From Tethya wilhelma (lineage: Eukaryota; Porifera; Demospongiae; Tethyida; Tethyidae), in contig CAXIPT010000030.1 of assembly GCA_964030475.1 (NCBI GenBank), positions 1 through 64,000 on the forward strand: 64,000 bases of DNA. The letters are read 5' to 3'. This document shows positions 22,883-35,400 of this stretch, in pieces; positions within the stretch are counted from its first letter, which is position 1; each line of letters opens with the position of its first letter. The notes beneath the pieces are model-generated. The model did not search any database and was not told where the DNA came from. It was given only the letters and a program-made list of their open reading frames with translations. Position numbers and translations under genes: made by a program.

Positions 22883-23416
22883 ACTGTACCCATGTGTGAG
22901 TAATAGCAGGTGTTGTGTGGTTTGCAAGATAGTAAGAGTAGAGTGTGTGTTGAAATTGAGAGAAAGAACACTGTGAGTAATAGTAGGTGTGTATACATGT
23001 GTGGTTTGTAACTGCACAAGAGAGTAAGAGTATTATTATGTGTCTGTACATGAGAACTAAAAATTTAATTGCGTAAGTGAGAAAGAGAGAGCAATAGCAG
23101 TCAGTATAGAAGGTGGGAATGACATTGCATGAGAGAGTAACTGCACAAACTTTTTTGTGTCTACGTGTAAGTATGTCAAGCAACAAGAGACAAACATTCA
23201 AATACAACTACCACCAAAATAAAAAACTCGGATATAAAATTAAGCTCTACCAATTACACATGCATGCATGTACACAATTGTGATTCGAGGCTCAAGGTAC
23301 GTCAATGGCAGTTATGCAAGCAGAGTTAAGATATTCTATTTAATGTACAGTTTGCAGCAGCTGGCACTAGGATATCAGTTTGATATTCATGTTACTATGG
23401 TTACTTTTTTGAACAG

Positions 23417-24700
23417 CAGCAAAAGAGATGGCAGGCACAAGGTACATGCAATAATTTTGAATACCATGCAGCATAACATTAAGTTACTATTATTCATAAT
23501 CTTATAGACAGGATTATTGGCAAATCATCAGGAGGTAAAGCTAGCTTTACACAATTTTAATCGAAGCACAGTATTATTTTTTTTATGTACTATAGGAGAC
23601 CAACTCATGAAGAGTGGGTGTAAGTTTCAAACTACTTGCATGTATACTCTAACTAATACATGTACTACTCCACAGGATGAATCGTGAAGTAAATATAAGG
23701 TTTGTGCAGTATAAAGCAGTTGTTTGTGTTGGCTAAACTGAACAATTCTAATTCTTATCAACAGATACAACCCCAGCACAGGACGGTAAGATTCATAGGC
23801 CTAGGTTTACTGACAATTGTAGTAATAGCTATTATACACTTCATACTAAACAGAGACACAATCGTTGTAACAGTATGGAACAGGTATTTTGGCTAGCATT
23901 ATGTAACAGATAAACATAACCATTCTATACCTAACTACACAACAGGAATTTTCAGACGTACTATAGGTAAGTTGGTAGCTACCTATGTCATACCTTGAAA
24001 AGCATCTTGTAATACCATACTTTTCCAAGTGTAGAGCTACTGACAGTCAACCTGAAAGGTAAAATAATCATGACCATCAGTATTCATATAAAAATAATAC
24101 TTCTGTAACTTTCTTATACAGAAAAAGGAAAAAAGTTACACATAAACAGTAAGCAAAATCACATTCTATCCACACATGCTTCATTTTCCTGGATAGCACG
24201 TGCTTTGTATGTGCACATGTGCAGGTAAAACATACTTAGTTTAGTGAACGTATGTTTGGTCTGGAAAATAATAATTATTTTGCTCCATTGCATCATAGAC
24301 ATGATAAAAGAGAACAAAACAAGAGGTATTAAAGATACCCACTCAGTACATGACTATAGTGCATTATATCTGTGCATTTTGACATAATTCCAGAGACCGA
24401 ATTGAAGACCTGAGGCTACGGTAATGCTCTAGATCTCTTATCAACCTAACAGGCATTTATAATTCTTTTACCATTCATAGATTCAAAGACTGCTATGACC
24501 ACAATGGAAGGTACACCAATCATCGGTCTTTGTTGTACACTCGAGCTAATTCATGTCATTGACACAATTGTATACTGGTCTCTTTGTACCCCCCTACAGA
24601 CTAAAAAGCGTGGTCCTCTTGGTGAAAAAGTAAGGCTGTTACGCTAGAAAACTTTTTTGGAACTTTTATTCACTTTATTTTTTTGTACACATGCAGATAA
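23417..24700 (+). CDS. Microexon gene, 3' block of phase-2 microexons ending in a stop
   Basis: Thirteen exons plus a terminal stop chain in one frame: 23417-23441, 23508-23534, 23596-23619, 23676-23699, 23765-23785, 23854-23883, 23946-23966, 24035-24058, 24122-24148, 24299-24325, 24394-24420, 24481-24510, 24600-24629 and 24697-24700. Twelve are 21-30 nt, all multiples of three, each flanked by AG and GT with introns mostly 56-89 nt. Every junction is phase 2, and most junction codons are Arg. The joined product is about 112 residues with peptides such as RPTHEEWVMNREVNI, RYNPSTGRDTIVVTVWN, RNFQTYY, RKRKKVTHK and RDRIEDLRLR, then KK and TAA. The family is unknown. Exons linking 22766 to 23417 are unresolved. 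Confidence 0.75.
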
Positions 24701-24731
24701 TGCTATAATTCAACCATACATAGTTCATAAC

Positions 24732-25195
24732 AGTAAGCGCTTATACTCCACGCGATTAGATCATTCTATTAGTAGCCCACCCTATTCAAAATTCTTACCT
24801 GCTTCTCTTCTCTTCGCGGAATCTTTGTTCTTGGACTCTTCGCTAGTATAACGGCACTTTACATGTGGATCTCTTCTTTTTCAAGCGATAATTATGCATA
24901 ATTCAGAATGTACATGACTATTACATGCAAAACATTACCACAAAATTCGAATTTACGTGACACGGATAGTATACGGAAAACGTGTACTCCCGCTTAGCAA
25001 CGCATTCAATCTCCGTTTTTGCGAGTAATATTGAATTGAACCATCGTTATGTTCGAGCTCATATCTCGAAAACTATAGCGCTTAGGCGCGTCAAATTTTG
25101 TTATTAGCTAGTGCTAATGACGTATTTATGGTAGCGCATGCTATCTCAAATTTAGCGGAAAGTACTACCTGGTCGGTTTTCGCAAATTCGGTCAC
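24732..25195. mobile_element. GTGAC-ended G1 element, diverged partial copy
   Basis: It ends GGTCGGTTTTCGCAAATTCG then GTCAC, and runs in the opposite orientation to 14642-15720. Shared words include GACACGGATAGTATACGGA, ATATCTCGAAAACTATAGCG and GGTGGGCT. Only the half next to this terminus is present. It abuts the last exon of the microexon gene. Confidence 0.65.
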
Positions 25196-26377
25196 ATATC
25201 TCTACTCGAAAACACTTTGTTTTTCACCAATAATGGTTTTTACACCAAGAGAATGTTTCATGTGTTGAAATAACTAGATCTTCACAAAAATGGTTTTTTA
25301 GTGCTAAAAAATGTTTTCACGGAAAAATAAAAGCTTTTTGTGCAAAGTGTACTTTTTGGTCTTAGAAAATTTTATAAGTCCAAAGTCACTCAAAAGAACT
25401 AAGTTCTTTATCTATATTGCGAAAAAACTTTATTTTTCACCAATAATGTTTTTTACACCAAGAGAATGTTCCATGTGTTGAAAAAAGTAAAACTTCACAA
25501 AAGTGTTTTTTTTTGTGCTGAAATGTTTTCACGGCAAAATAAACGCTCTTCGTGAATAGTGTACTTTTTGGTCTTAGAAAAATTTCTAAGTCCACAGTCA
25601 CTCAAAAAAACCAAGTTCTTTATCTCAACCCTGAGAAAACTTTGTCTTTCCCAAACAATGCATTTTACACCAAGAGAAGGTTCCATGTGATGAAAAAAGT
25701 AAATCTTCACAAAAGTGTTTCTTTTGTGTTTAAAAATGTTTTCACCTCAAAATAAACGCTTTTTGTGAAAAGTGTAGTTTTTTGTCTTAGAAAATTTTCA
25801 AAGTCCACAGTTACTCAAAAAAACTAAATTCTTTCACCAACAATGTTTTTTAAACCAAGAAAATGTTCCATGTGTTAAAATTCACAAAAGTGTTTCTTTT
25901 GTGCAGAAAAATGTTTTCACAACAAAATAAACGCTTTTTGTGAAAAGTGTACTTTTTGGTCTTAGAAAATTTTCTCAGTCCATAGTCACTCAAAACAACT
26001 AAGTTCTTTACCTCTACTCTAAAAAACTTTGTTTTTCACCAACAATGTTTTTTACACCAAGAAAATGTTCCATGTGTTAAAAAAAGTTAAACATCACAAA
26101 AGTGTTTGTTTTCTGCTGAAAAATGTTTTCAAGGTAAAATAAACGTTTTGTGTACTTTTTGGTCTTAGAAAATTTTCTAAGTCCACAGTCACTCAAAAAA
26201 ACCAAGTTCCCCTGAGAAAACTTTGTCTTTCCCAAACAATGCATTTTACACCAAGAGAATGTTCCATGTGTTGAAAAAAGTAAAACTTCACAAAATTGTT
26301 GCTTTTGTGCTGAAAAATGTTTTCACGGCAAAATAAACGCTTTTGGTGAATAGTGTACTTTTTGGTCTTAGAAAATT
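25196..26377 (+). repeat. Satellite array segment
   Basis: About six forward monomers. It ends within the palindrome of a monomer, where the next G1 element is inserted. Confidence 0.9.
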
Positions 26378-27262
26378 GTGACCCAATTTTGGAAAACCGA
26401 CCAGATGTAGTAAAACTTTATTTGTAGTAATCGGCGATTGTAGTGTAATTCGCGACACGTGCGCGAAATTAATTTTTTTGCACCAATGGGGAGGGGCACA
26501 CCTTGGCGAGCTGCAAACGAGATTTTACGGGTGGGGCTGCTTCTATTGCTGAGATATGAGCGCTTGAATGCAGCTATGTCAGCCATGGCTAGCTTCTCTC
26601 CCGTTAGTACACGGGGATGCGTTGCCATGTTCATTGATTAATTATTCTGATAAATACATGATGCAGCTGCTGCTGTGCATCTCATTATAATCTTGCATAT
26701 TTAATGTGCAACAAAAAACAATGCATTGTTCATGAACTAAACACTTCTAGCAGAAAGAAATCTCTTCCAGATGATCAGAAGATGGCCCACAGTGTTGCAG
26801 AATCGCTGGGCTATGCCAGGAGCTGTTTATCTGTGCATAATAATGAATGAATGTATTGTACATTGTGTATAATAAATTTGCAATGAAATTTGTGGGGGAA
26901 AGAAGCTAAGCGCTTCTTATTATGGGCAATAAGTATTAGCTAAACTGTTTCCTACAGTTAGAATAGCTATAGATGCATGCATTAATATTGGGCGCTTATT
27001 TCTGCGCCATTTATAGCTTAGTTACTCTAGTTACAGCCCACCCGCTACATTATTCTACTTAGTAGACTTACTTACCTCCTTGGTGAATCCTCCTGGAAGG
27101 CTCTGTGTCTTTAAAAAGGCTCATAAAGTAAGTTTTAACTAGCGCTTCAACTATCTTCATGCATATTCTGATACTACACTAAAATTGTACCACAAACATA
27201 AATTGTTTGTTACACGGATAGTATACGGAGTTTGTGTACTCGCGCTTAGCAACGTATTTGTG
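26378..27262. mobile_element. G1 element, inverted, 3'-truncated copy
   Basis: It starts GTGACCCAATTTTGGAAAAC after CTTAGAAAATT, the centre of the satellite palindrome. It follows the reverse complement of 14642-15720 closely until GCAACGTATT at about 27262. The last 190 bp or so and the opposite terminus are missing. Confidence 0.8.
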
Positions 27263-28670
27263 GTAACCCGGAGAGCAAGCGCTTCACAGTTCTTTAACAT
27301 CAACAGAACTAACGACAAAACAATTCTACACAACTTAAAAATAGGTACAACGGAAGTGACTAAAACCATGGAATTTAATGCATGCATATATAATTAAGTC
27401 CAAGTCCATAGTTCAAAGTCTAGTGTGTATACAACANNNNNNNNNNNNACACACACACACACACACACACACACAGGTATGGATGATGCCATAGGTTATG
27501 AGTTCTGCAGTAGAGATTGTGAATGATTGAAATCAGATACCGAGGCTTAGCTGCAATGCTACAGGCACTGATGCTAGGTAAACAACAGACCTCATGCAGA
27601 CTCTGATGTGACCCCTTTTAAGAAAGTTATAGCAATCAGTATCTATCATTTATTGCTGAGTAATTATACAAACTTTATGTTGCAATCAAAATTGTTCTTA
27701 CCTGTTAAAATTCACAGTCTCTAACAAGATTATTTTGCTGCCATAGTGGAAGCTGCCTGGTAAAATCCCGCTGAATAGCTAATTGCATGCGCGCATGATG
27801 CAACTTTGCGTGGGCGTGGTCAAACTGTCATGTGACATTAGAGCTGTAGTAGGCAGTGTTATCTATGGGGCCATACTGGCACTAGCTTAGAGTTGTGATA
27901 CGGGATAGCCAGACGCTTTCTGTGAACTAAAAAATGGTGTTTTTGGAAACAATACAGTATAGTAAGAGATTCTATCGAGAAAAAAGAGGGAAATTTATCG
28001 CTTCTGCTTCAATACAGAGCTGTTTGTTGTGAATTTCAGTACTGGTAAGCCAATATTCTGCTGTATTTTCTCGTAGAATTAAGCTTTAAGAAAAAGCTTC
28101 GTTGAAAATAAAGCTTACCTAGTTGTAAGTATTTCACTGCATTTTGAGTTCTTAACTCGGGGTGCTTCTATTCCGTATAATGCATTTTCAGTTATGCGGG
28201 GGTGTTTGTTTATACATAAATTGTGGTCGCATGACGTCACAACAATGTAAACAAACAATTAATGTTGTTATTATAGATATCAATTATTATTTTAAAAACA
28301 AGTTTGACTCTGATATCTCTTTTCATTCTTGATCTATAAGGAAGACAAAAACACATAAAAATCACTAGTAATTGACATGACCCAGGCCTTAATAGCGTTG
28401 AGTAAATATTACATTCTCTAACTTGTTCAAACTCATAGCTAGTACGTAATAGCTAGTGATTGAAGTTCTTTACAACAACTATTATGGTTATTATAGCTAA
28501 CGTTCTCTAACTTATTCAAGCTCATAATAGTAGTCATCACACTGATTATATAGTAATTTGCTCAATTCCTGCATTAATTATGCGTATAAATGCAGTCATG
28601 AGTCGAGTTTTCATTATTTGCACTTGACGACCATTTCCCATTCCCGTTCCCGTTTCCGTTTCAATCCAGT
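27263..28670. other. Unique island with assembly gap and CA tract; no gene called
   Basis: Contains a 12-N gap at 27437-27448, a CA tract to 27475, a CRE-like TGACGTCA at about 28235, and the right half of the TTAA inverted pair (28378-28392). Near 28630-28660 a pyrimidine-rich stretch (CCCATTCCCGTTCCCG) resembles the reverse complement of the G/A-rich sequence at 49460-49525. No convincing coding frame. Confidence 0.5.
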
Positions 28671-31527
28671 TGCCCAACTTCTTGGTCATAGAAAATTTTC
28701 TAAGTCCACAGTCACTCAAAAAAACTAAGTTCTTTAACTCTACCCTGAGAAAACTTTATTTTTCCCAAACAATGTTTTTTTACACCAAGAGAATGTTCCA
28801 TGTGTTGAAAAGCATAAAAATTCACAAAAGTGTTTCTTTTGTACTGAAAAAAGTTTTCACGGCAAAATAAGTGCTTTTAGTGAAAAGTGTACTTTTTCGC
28901 TTTAGAAAATTTTCTAAGTCCATAGTCACTCAAAAAAACTAAGTTTTTTATCTCTATTGCGAAAAAACTTTGTTTTTCACCAACGTTTTTTACACCAAGA
29001 GAATGTTCCATGTGTTGAAAAAGTAAATCTTCACAAAAGTGTTTTTCTTGTGCTTAAAAATGTGTTCACGGCAAAATAAATGCTTTTTGTGAAAAGTGTA
29101 CTTTTTCGTCTTAGAAAATTTTCTAAGTCCACAGTTACTCAAAAAAGCTAAGTTCCTTCACCAACAATGTTTTTTACACCAAGAGAATGTTCCATGTGTT
29201 GAAAAAAGTAAAAATTCACAAAAGTGTTTCTTTTGTGCTGAAAAAATGTTTTCACGGGTAAATAAACGCTTTTTGTGAAAAGTGTACGTTTTGGTCCTAG
29301 AAAATTTTCTAAGTACATAGTCACTCAAAAAAACTAAGTTCTTTATGTTTACCCTGAGAAAACTTTGGTTTTCACCAACAAAGTTTTTTACACCTAGAGA
29401 ATTTTCCATGTGTTGAAAAAAGTAAATTCTCATAAAAGTGTTTGTTTTGTGCTGAAAAACGTTTTCAAGGAAAAATAAACGCTTTTTGTGAAAAGCGTAC
29501 TTTATCGTCTTAGAAAGTTTTTTAAGTCCAAAGTCACTCAAAAAAACCAAGTTCTTTATCTCTATTGTGAAAAAAACTTTGTTTTTCACCAACAATGTTT
29601 TTTACACCAAGAGAATGTTCCATGTGTTGAAAAAAATTGAAACCTTTGAAAAGTGTTTCTTTTGTGCTGAGAAGTGTTTTCACCGCAAAATAAATGCTTT
29701 TTGTGAAAAGTGTACTTTTTTGTCTTAGAAAATTTCCTAAGTCCACAGTTACTCAAAAAAACTAAGTTCTTTCACCAACAATGTTTTTTAGACCAAGAAA
29801 ATATTCCATGTGTTGAAAAAAGTTAAAATTCACAAAAGTGTTTCTTTTGTGCAGAAAAATGTTTTCACAACAAAATAAACGCTTTTTGTGAAAAGTGTAC
29901 TTTTTGGTCTTAGAAAATTTTCTAAGTCCATAGTCACTCAAAAAAACTAAGTTCTTTATCTCTACTCTAAAAAACTTTGTTTTTCAACAACAATGTTTTT
30001 TACACCAAGAAAATGTTCCATGTTTTGAAAAAAGTTAAACATCAAAAAAGTGTTTGTTTTGTGCTGAAAAATGTTTTCAAGGTAAAATAAACGCTTTTCG
30101 TGAATAGTGTACTTTTTGGTCTTAGAAAATTTTATAAGTCTAATGTCACTCAAAAGAACTAAGTTCTTTATCTCTATTGCGAAAAAACTTTGTTTTTAAC
30201 CAAAAATGTTTTTTACACCAAGAGAATGTTCCATGTGTAGAAAAAAGTAAAACTTTGCAAAAGTGTTTCTTTTTTGCTGAAAAATGTTTTCACGGCAAAA
30301 TAAATACTTTTTGTGAAAAGTGTACTTTTTGGTCTTAGAAAATTTTCTAAGTCCATAGTCACTCAAAAAAACTAAGTTCTTTCACCAACAATGTTTATTA
30401 CACCAAGAGAATGTTCTATATGTGTTGAAAAAAGAAAAAATTCGAAAAGTGTTTCTTTTGTGCAGAAAAATATTTTCACAACAAAATAAACGCTTTTTGT
30501 GAAAAGTGTACTTTTTGGTCTTAGAAATTTTTTTATGTCTGTAGTCACTCAAAAAAACTAAGTTCTTTATCTCTACTCGAAAAAACTTTGTTTTTCACCA
30601 TCAATGTTTTTTATACAAAGACAACGTTCCATGTCTATAAAAAAGTAAAACTTTAAAAAAGTTTTTCTTTTGTGCTGAAAAATGTTTTCACGGCAAAATA
30701 AATTATTTTTGTGAAAAGTGTACTTTTTGGTCTTAGAAAATTTTCTAAGTCCATAGTCTATCAAAAAAACTAAGTTCTATATCTCTACTCGAAAAAACTT
30801 TGATTTTAACCAACAATGTTTTTTACACCAAGAGAATATTCCATGTGTTGAAAAAAGTAAAAGTTCACAAAAGTGTTATTTTTGTGCTAAAAAATGTTTT
30901 CACAACAAAATAAACGCTTTTTGTGAAAAGGGTACTTTTTTGTTTTAGAAAATTTTTTAAGTCCACAGTCACTCAAAAAAACTAAGTTCTTTATCTCTAC
31001 CCTGAGAAAACTTTGTTTTTCCCAAACAAAGTTTTTTACACCAAGAAAAATGTAAAACTTCACAAAAGTGTTTCTTTTGTGTTGAAAATGTTCTCATGGA
31101 AAAATAAACGCTTTTTGTGAAAAGTGTACTTTTTCGTCTTGGAAAATTTTCTAAGTCCACAGTCATTCAAAAAAACTAAGTTCTTTATCTCTACCCTGAG
31201 AAATCTTTGTTTTTCCTAAACAATGCTTTTTACACCAAGAGAACGTTCCATGTGTTGAAAAAAGTAAATCTTCAGAAAATGGTTTTTTTTTGCTTAAAAT
31301 GTTGTCACGGCAAAATTAACGCTTTTTGTGAAAAGTGTACTTTTTCGTCTTAGAAAAATTTTTAAGTCCACAGTTACTCAAAAAAACTAACTTCTTTCAC
31401 CAACAATGTTTATTACACCAAGAGAATGTTCTATGTGTTGAAAAAAGTAAAAATTCAAAAAGTGTTTCTTTTCACAACAAAATAAACGCTTTTTGTGAAA
31501 AGTGTACTTTTTGGTCTTAGAAAATTT
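28671..31527 (+). repeat. Satellite array segment
   Basis: About fourteen forward monomers in two length classes: about 205-215 bp, and about 180 bp where the segment between AAGTTCTTT and CACCAACAATG is deleted (for example near 29155 and 29770). Confidence 0.95.
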
Positions 31528-32424
31528 GTGACATGTCAAGCGAAAACCTGACGTTTGGGAATTTCCGCGAATTTTGAGTTAGCTATTCCACGTATATCTA
31601 GGCCTTCTCAGGAAGCGCATATCAAAATTTGATGCGCATAGCTATAGTAGTTTTCCAGATATAGCTGTTGCAAGCAGCCCTGCCTCCACTCATGGCTTCC
31701 TAGAAAAACGGTTGTAAAGTTGTTGCTAGGTAAACTATGGGCGGTCCGTATACTCTCCGTATCATAATTAGATCGTGTACAGTACATGCTGAATATTACC
31801 ACAAACAGCCACGTGGCCAGTTTAATTATTTAGTGAGAAGCGAGTAGCTAGGAAAGAAGACCCAGGAGAAGGCTACTGGAGTAAGCACTTGCTAGTAAAG
31901 TGCTAGATTCTAGGTAGAGTAAGTTCTAGGAACTAAGATAAGCCTCAGAATAACCTGTATGCGATCGCGTACAGGGTGAGGCAACACCCACGAGCAGAAA
32001 GCTGCTCTATGTTGGCGCTTGAATTAGGCAAGCATATCAGAAGCTTTAGCTGATCTCTCTGTGCATGTGCTGTAACAAAATTCTGTGAACAAAAGCCTGT
32101 AAAGCAGAACTAACACTGAACAATAATTCATTTTTAGCAGCAGCTGCCTATCTCATTAATATTCGCTACGGTCTGTTGCACAGCATAGCAACTGTTCTCC
32201 GTGTTAGCAACTAAATAGAAAAGAACTAGGCTGGTATTACCGTCTATATCTCTGCAACTGAAGCAGCTCCACCCCTCAAATTTTGCGTGGAGCATGCTGA
32301 AATGTAGCGCAACCCATCCGTGCAGTAAAAAAAATTTCGCGCAAAAACGCGAATTCAACTAAAACCGCATTTTACTCGAAAAACAATAATTTCCCAAACG
32401 TCAGGTTTTCGCTTGACACGTCAC
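31528..32424. mobile_element. GTGAC-ended element, family G2, full copy
   Basis: Termini GTGACATGTCAAGCGAAAAC and GTTTTCGCTTGACACGTCAC form near-perfect inverted repeats of about 30 bp. The flanks are ATTT (31524-31527) and ATTT (32425-32428), a 4-bp target duplication that restores the satellite palindrome if the element is removed. It is 897 bp and non-coding. The TIR differs from G1, but the interior layout is alike. Confidence 0.85.
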
Positions 32425-35400
32425 ATTTTCTAAGTCCATAGTCAATCAAAAAAAACTAAGTTCTATATCTCTACTCGAAAAAACTTTGTTTTTAACCAAC
32501 AATGTTTTTTTCACCAAGAGAATGTTCCATGTGTTGAAACAAGTAAAACTTCACAAAAGTGTTTCTTTTGTGCTGAAAAATGTTTTCAAGGTAAAACAAA
32601 CGCTTTTTGTGAAAAGTGTACTTTTTCGTCTTAGAAAGTTTTCTAAGTCCATAGTCACTCAAAAAAACTAAGTTCTTTATCTCTACCCAGAGAAAACTTT
32701 GTTTTTCTCAAACAATGTTTTTACACCATGAGAATGTTCCATGTGTTGAAAAAAGTAAATCTTCACAAAAGTGTTTCTTTCGTACTGAAAAATATTTTCA
32801 CGGCAAAATAAAAGCTTTTAGTGAAAAATGTACTTTTTCTTCTTTGAAAATTTTCTAAGTCCATTGTCACTCAAAAAAAATAAATTTTTTATCTCTATTA
32901 CGAAAAAACTTTGTTTTTCACCAACAATGTTTTTTACACCAAGAGAGTATTCCATGTGTTGAAAAAAGTAAAAGTTCACAAAAGTGTTATTTTTGTGCTA
33001 CAAAATGTTTTCACAACAAAATAAACGCTTTTTGTGAAAAGGGTACCTTTTTCTTTTAGAAAATTTTTTAACTCCACAGTCACTCAAAAAAACTAAGTTC
33101 TTTATCTCTACCCTTAGAAAACTTTGTTTTTCCCAAACAATGTTTTTCACACCTACCATATGTTAAAATAAATAAATCTTCACAAAAATGTTTTTTTTGT
33201 GGTGAAAAATGTTTTCACGGCAAGATAAACGCCATTTGTGAAAGTGTACTTTTTGGTCTTAGAAAATTTTCTAAGTCCACAGTCACTCAAAAAAACTAAG
33301 TTCTTTCACCAACTTTTTTTTCATTAAGAGAATGTTCCATGTGTTGAAAAAAGTAAAACTTTACAAAGTGTTTCTTTTGTGCTGAAAAATGTTTTCACGG
33401 CAAAATAAACGCTTTTTGTGAAAAGCGTACTTTTGGGTTCTAGAAAATTTTCTAAGTCCATAGTCAACAAAAAAACCTAAGTTCTTTATCTCTGTTGCGA
33501 AAAAACTTTGTTTTTCACCGACAATGTTTTTTACAAGAGAATGTTCCATGTGTTGAAAAAAGTAAATCTTCACAAAAGTGTCTTTTGTGCTGAAAAAAGT
33601 TTCGACGTCAAAATAAGCGCTTTTAGTGAAAAGTGTACTTTTTCGTCTTAGAAAATTTTCTAAAGTCCATAGTCACTCAAAAAAACTAAGTTCTTCAATT
33701 CTCCTCAAAAAAACTTTGTTTTTCACCAACAATGATTTTTTTGACAAAGAGAATTTTCCACATGTTGGAAAAAGTAAAACTTCACAAAAGTGTTTATTTT
33801 TTGCTGAAAAATGTTTTCACGGCAAAATAAATGCTCTTTGTGAAAGTGTACTTTTTGGACTTATAAAATTTTTTAAGTCCACAGTCACTCAAAAAAACTA
33901 AGTTCTTTCACCAACAATATTTTTTACACCAAGAGAATGTTCCATGTGTTGAAAAAAGTAAAACTTCACAAAAGTGTTTCTTTTGTGCTGGAAAATGTTT
34001 TTACGGTAAAATAGAAGTTTCATGTGAAAAGTGTACTTTTTGGTTTTAGAAAATTTTCTAAGTCCACAGTCACTAAAAAAATTAAGTTTTTTATCTGTAC
34101 TGTTAGAAAACTTTGTTTTTCCAAAACAATGTTTTGTACACCAAGAGAATGTTCCATGTGTTGAAAAAAGTAAAACTTCACAAAAGTGTTTCTTTTACGC
34201 TGAAAAATAAACGCTTTTTGTGAAGAGTGTATTTTTGGTCCTAGAAAATTTTCTAAGTCCATAGACACTCAAAAAAACTAAGTTATTTATCTCTACTCGA
34301 AAAAACTTTGTTTTTCACCAACAATGTTTTTTAACACCAAGAAAATGTTACATGTGTTGAAAAAAGTAAAATTTTACAAAAGTGTTTGTTTTGTGCTGAA
34401 AAGTGTTTTCAAGGAAAAATAAACAATATTTTCCAAAAGTGTACTTATTGGTCTTAGAAAATGTTCTAAGTCCATTGTCACTAAAAAAACTTAGGTCTTT
34501 ATGTACACCGTGAGAAAACTTATTTTTTCACCAACAATGTTTTTACACCAAGAGAATATTTCATGTTTTGAAAAAAGTAAAATTTGATAAAACTGTTTCA
34601 GAATAAAAGTTTTTTTCCCAAAAGTGTACTGTTTGGTTTTAGAAAATTTTCTAAGTCTATAGTCACTCAAAAAAACTAAGTTCTTTATCCCTACCATGAG
34701 AAAACTTTGTTTTTCACCAACAATGTTTTTTACACCAAAAGAATTTTCCACGTGTTCGAAAAAGTAAACTTTACAAAAGTGTTTTTTGTTAAAAGTGTAC
34801 TTTTTGTTCCTAGAAAATTTTCTAAGTCCATAGTCTCTCAAAAAAACTAAGTTCTTTATCTCTACCGTGAGAAAACTTTGTTTTTCACCAACAAAGTTTT
34901 ATACACCAAGAGAATTTTCCATGTGTTGAAAAAAGTAAAAACTTCACAAAGGGTTAGTTTTGTGCTGAAAAATGTTTTCACAACAAAATAAACGCTCTTT
35001 GTGAAAAGTGTACTTTTTGGTCCTAGAAAATTTTCTAAGTCCACAGTCACTCAAAAAAATTAAGTTCTTTATAGAAAACTTTGTTTTTCACCAACAATGT
35101 TTTTTAAACAAAGAGAATTTTTCACATGTTGGAAAAAGTAAAACTTCACAAAAGTGTTTATTTTGTGCTGAAAAATGATTTCATGGAAAAATAAATGCTT
35201 TTTGTGAAAGTGTACTGTTTGGACTTAGAAAATTTTTTAAATGCACAGTCACTCAAAAAAACTAAGTTCTTTCACCAACAATGTTTTTTACACGAAGACA
35301 ATGTTCCATGTGTTGAAAAAAGAAAAAAACTTTTCAAAAGTGTTTCTTTTGTGTTGAAAAATGTTTTCACGGCAAAATAAACACTTTTTGTGAAAAGTGT

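Larger units (their letters stand above)
21480..28392. mobile_element. TTAA-flanked inverted pair, possible large composite element
   Basis: TTAA-GGCCTGGGTCA at 21480-21494 is mirrored by TGACCCAGGCC-TTAA at 28378-28392. Just inside both ends, similarity continues as TTTTTGTC...CTTCCTTGTAGA (left) and TTTTTGTCTTCCTTATAGA (right, reverse complement). Between them lie the microexon gene, a G1 fragment, satellite and a truncated G1 copy. This could be one old element that later received insertions, or two separate copies facing each other. No transposase is evident inside. Confidence 0.45.

Noticed and set aside
24197..24224. Extra microexon between 24148 and 24299
   Set aside because: It has an upstream AG and a GTAAAA donor but is 28 nt. 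Including it would put the next exon in a frame with an immediate stop. It could be a poison exon but is not supported.
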